Source of the DNA: Siderastrea radians
Lineage: Eukaryota > Cnidaria > Anthozoa > Scleractinia > Rhizangiidae
Direction: 5' to 3'
Assembly: GCA_964017195.1 (NCBI GenBank)
Contig: OZ024887.1
Coordinates: 9,851,660 to 9,915,659, forward strand
Length of the DNA: 64,000 nucleotides
In this document: positions 63,919 to 64,000 of the stretch, piece after piece
Layout of the letters: each line of letters starts with the position of its first letter
How positions within the stretch are numbered: position 1 is the first letter of the stretch
Position numbers and translations under genes: made by a program
Notes under the pieces: generated by a model
Seen by the model: only the letters and a program-made list of their open reading frames with translations
The model's database searches: none
What the model was told of the DNA's origin: nothing

Positions 63919-64000
63919 AATGGAAGAAATTACTCAATACTTCAAACGAAAAGACAGAAAAACGAGCTCTGAGTCTTCAGAAGGCGCAACGCCGGAGGAA
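63919..64000 (+). CDS. Start of L1-like LINE ORF1 (cut by window end)
   Basis: MEEITQYFKRKDRKTSSE and following residues, identical to the start of the ORF1 at 40363-41214. It shows that the inverted repeat includes LINE sequence. Confidence 0.9.

Larger units (their letters stand above)
60892..64000. repeat. Right arm of the long inverted repeat (continues past the window)
   Basis: Near-identical inverted copy of 41134-44257. It reaches the window end inside the L1-like ORF1 (MEEITQYFKRKDRK at 63919), so the repeat is longer than seen. Confidence 0.95.

Overview
The window reads as animal nuclear DNA, most likely an anthozoan cnidarian such as a stony coral. It has intron-containing genes with clean GT/AG junctions, decayed LINE copies, many short terminal-inverted-repeat transposons, and a large virus-like integrated element. 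The organism call is inference; no marker gene settles it.

Host part (about 1-36.9 kb). Three host loci can be assembled exon by exon, all on the minus strand. (1) A SAM-domain gene at 1-5011 with a probable 1-nt frameshift near 1610. (2) A small membrane protein at 7509-11573 with a split Ig domain, a six-cysteine ShKT module and a C-terminal transmembrane segment. (3) A tandem pair of Shisa-like genes: copy A at 23619-28800 is intact in all three exons, and copy B at 31746-33968 is broken by a deletion in its cysteine-rich exon. The pair lies in a segmental duplication of roughly 21.9-29.9 kb and 30.0-35.9 kb. Copy B keeps the empty sites of two transposons inserted in copy A, which fixes their ends and target duplications. 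The rest is introns, microsatellites, MITEs and LINE fragments.

LINE part (36.9-41.2 kb). A CR1/jockey-like 3' fragment is followed by an L1/Tx1-like element (ORF1, and ORF2 interrupted by a 23-base assembly gap), all on the minus strand.

Virus-like element (about 41.1-64.0 kb). Two near-identical inverted arms of at least 3.1 kb (41134-44257 and 60892-64000) enclose 16.6 kb of unique sequence packed with short, often overlapping genes. The set is Polinton/adintovirus-like: chromodomain integrase, FtsK/HerA-type packaging ATPase, adenain-like protease, double-jelly-roll-type major capsid protein, three related SFYVTL-type proteins that may be minor capsid proteins, a parvovirus-type phospholipase A2 and several arginine-rich core-like peptides. 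It also encodes a GRF zinc-finger protein, a SLOG-like protein, a two-transmembrane protein and a tRNA-like sequence. Most genes from 46.8 to 58.3 kb are on the minus strand; the two flanks carry plus-strand genes. Many genes have their own TATA box about 26-75 nt upstream of the start. No DNA polymerase B is encoded between the arms, which sets it apart from a standard Polinton. The arms continue without visible break into L1-like ORF1 sequence on both sides, so the true element ends cannot be placed inside this window.
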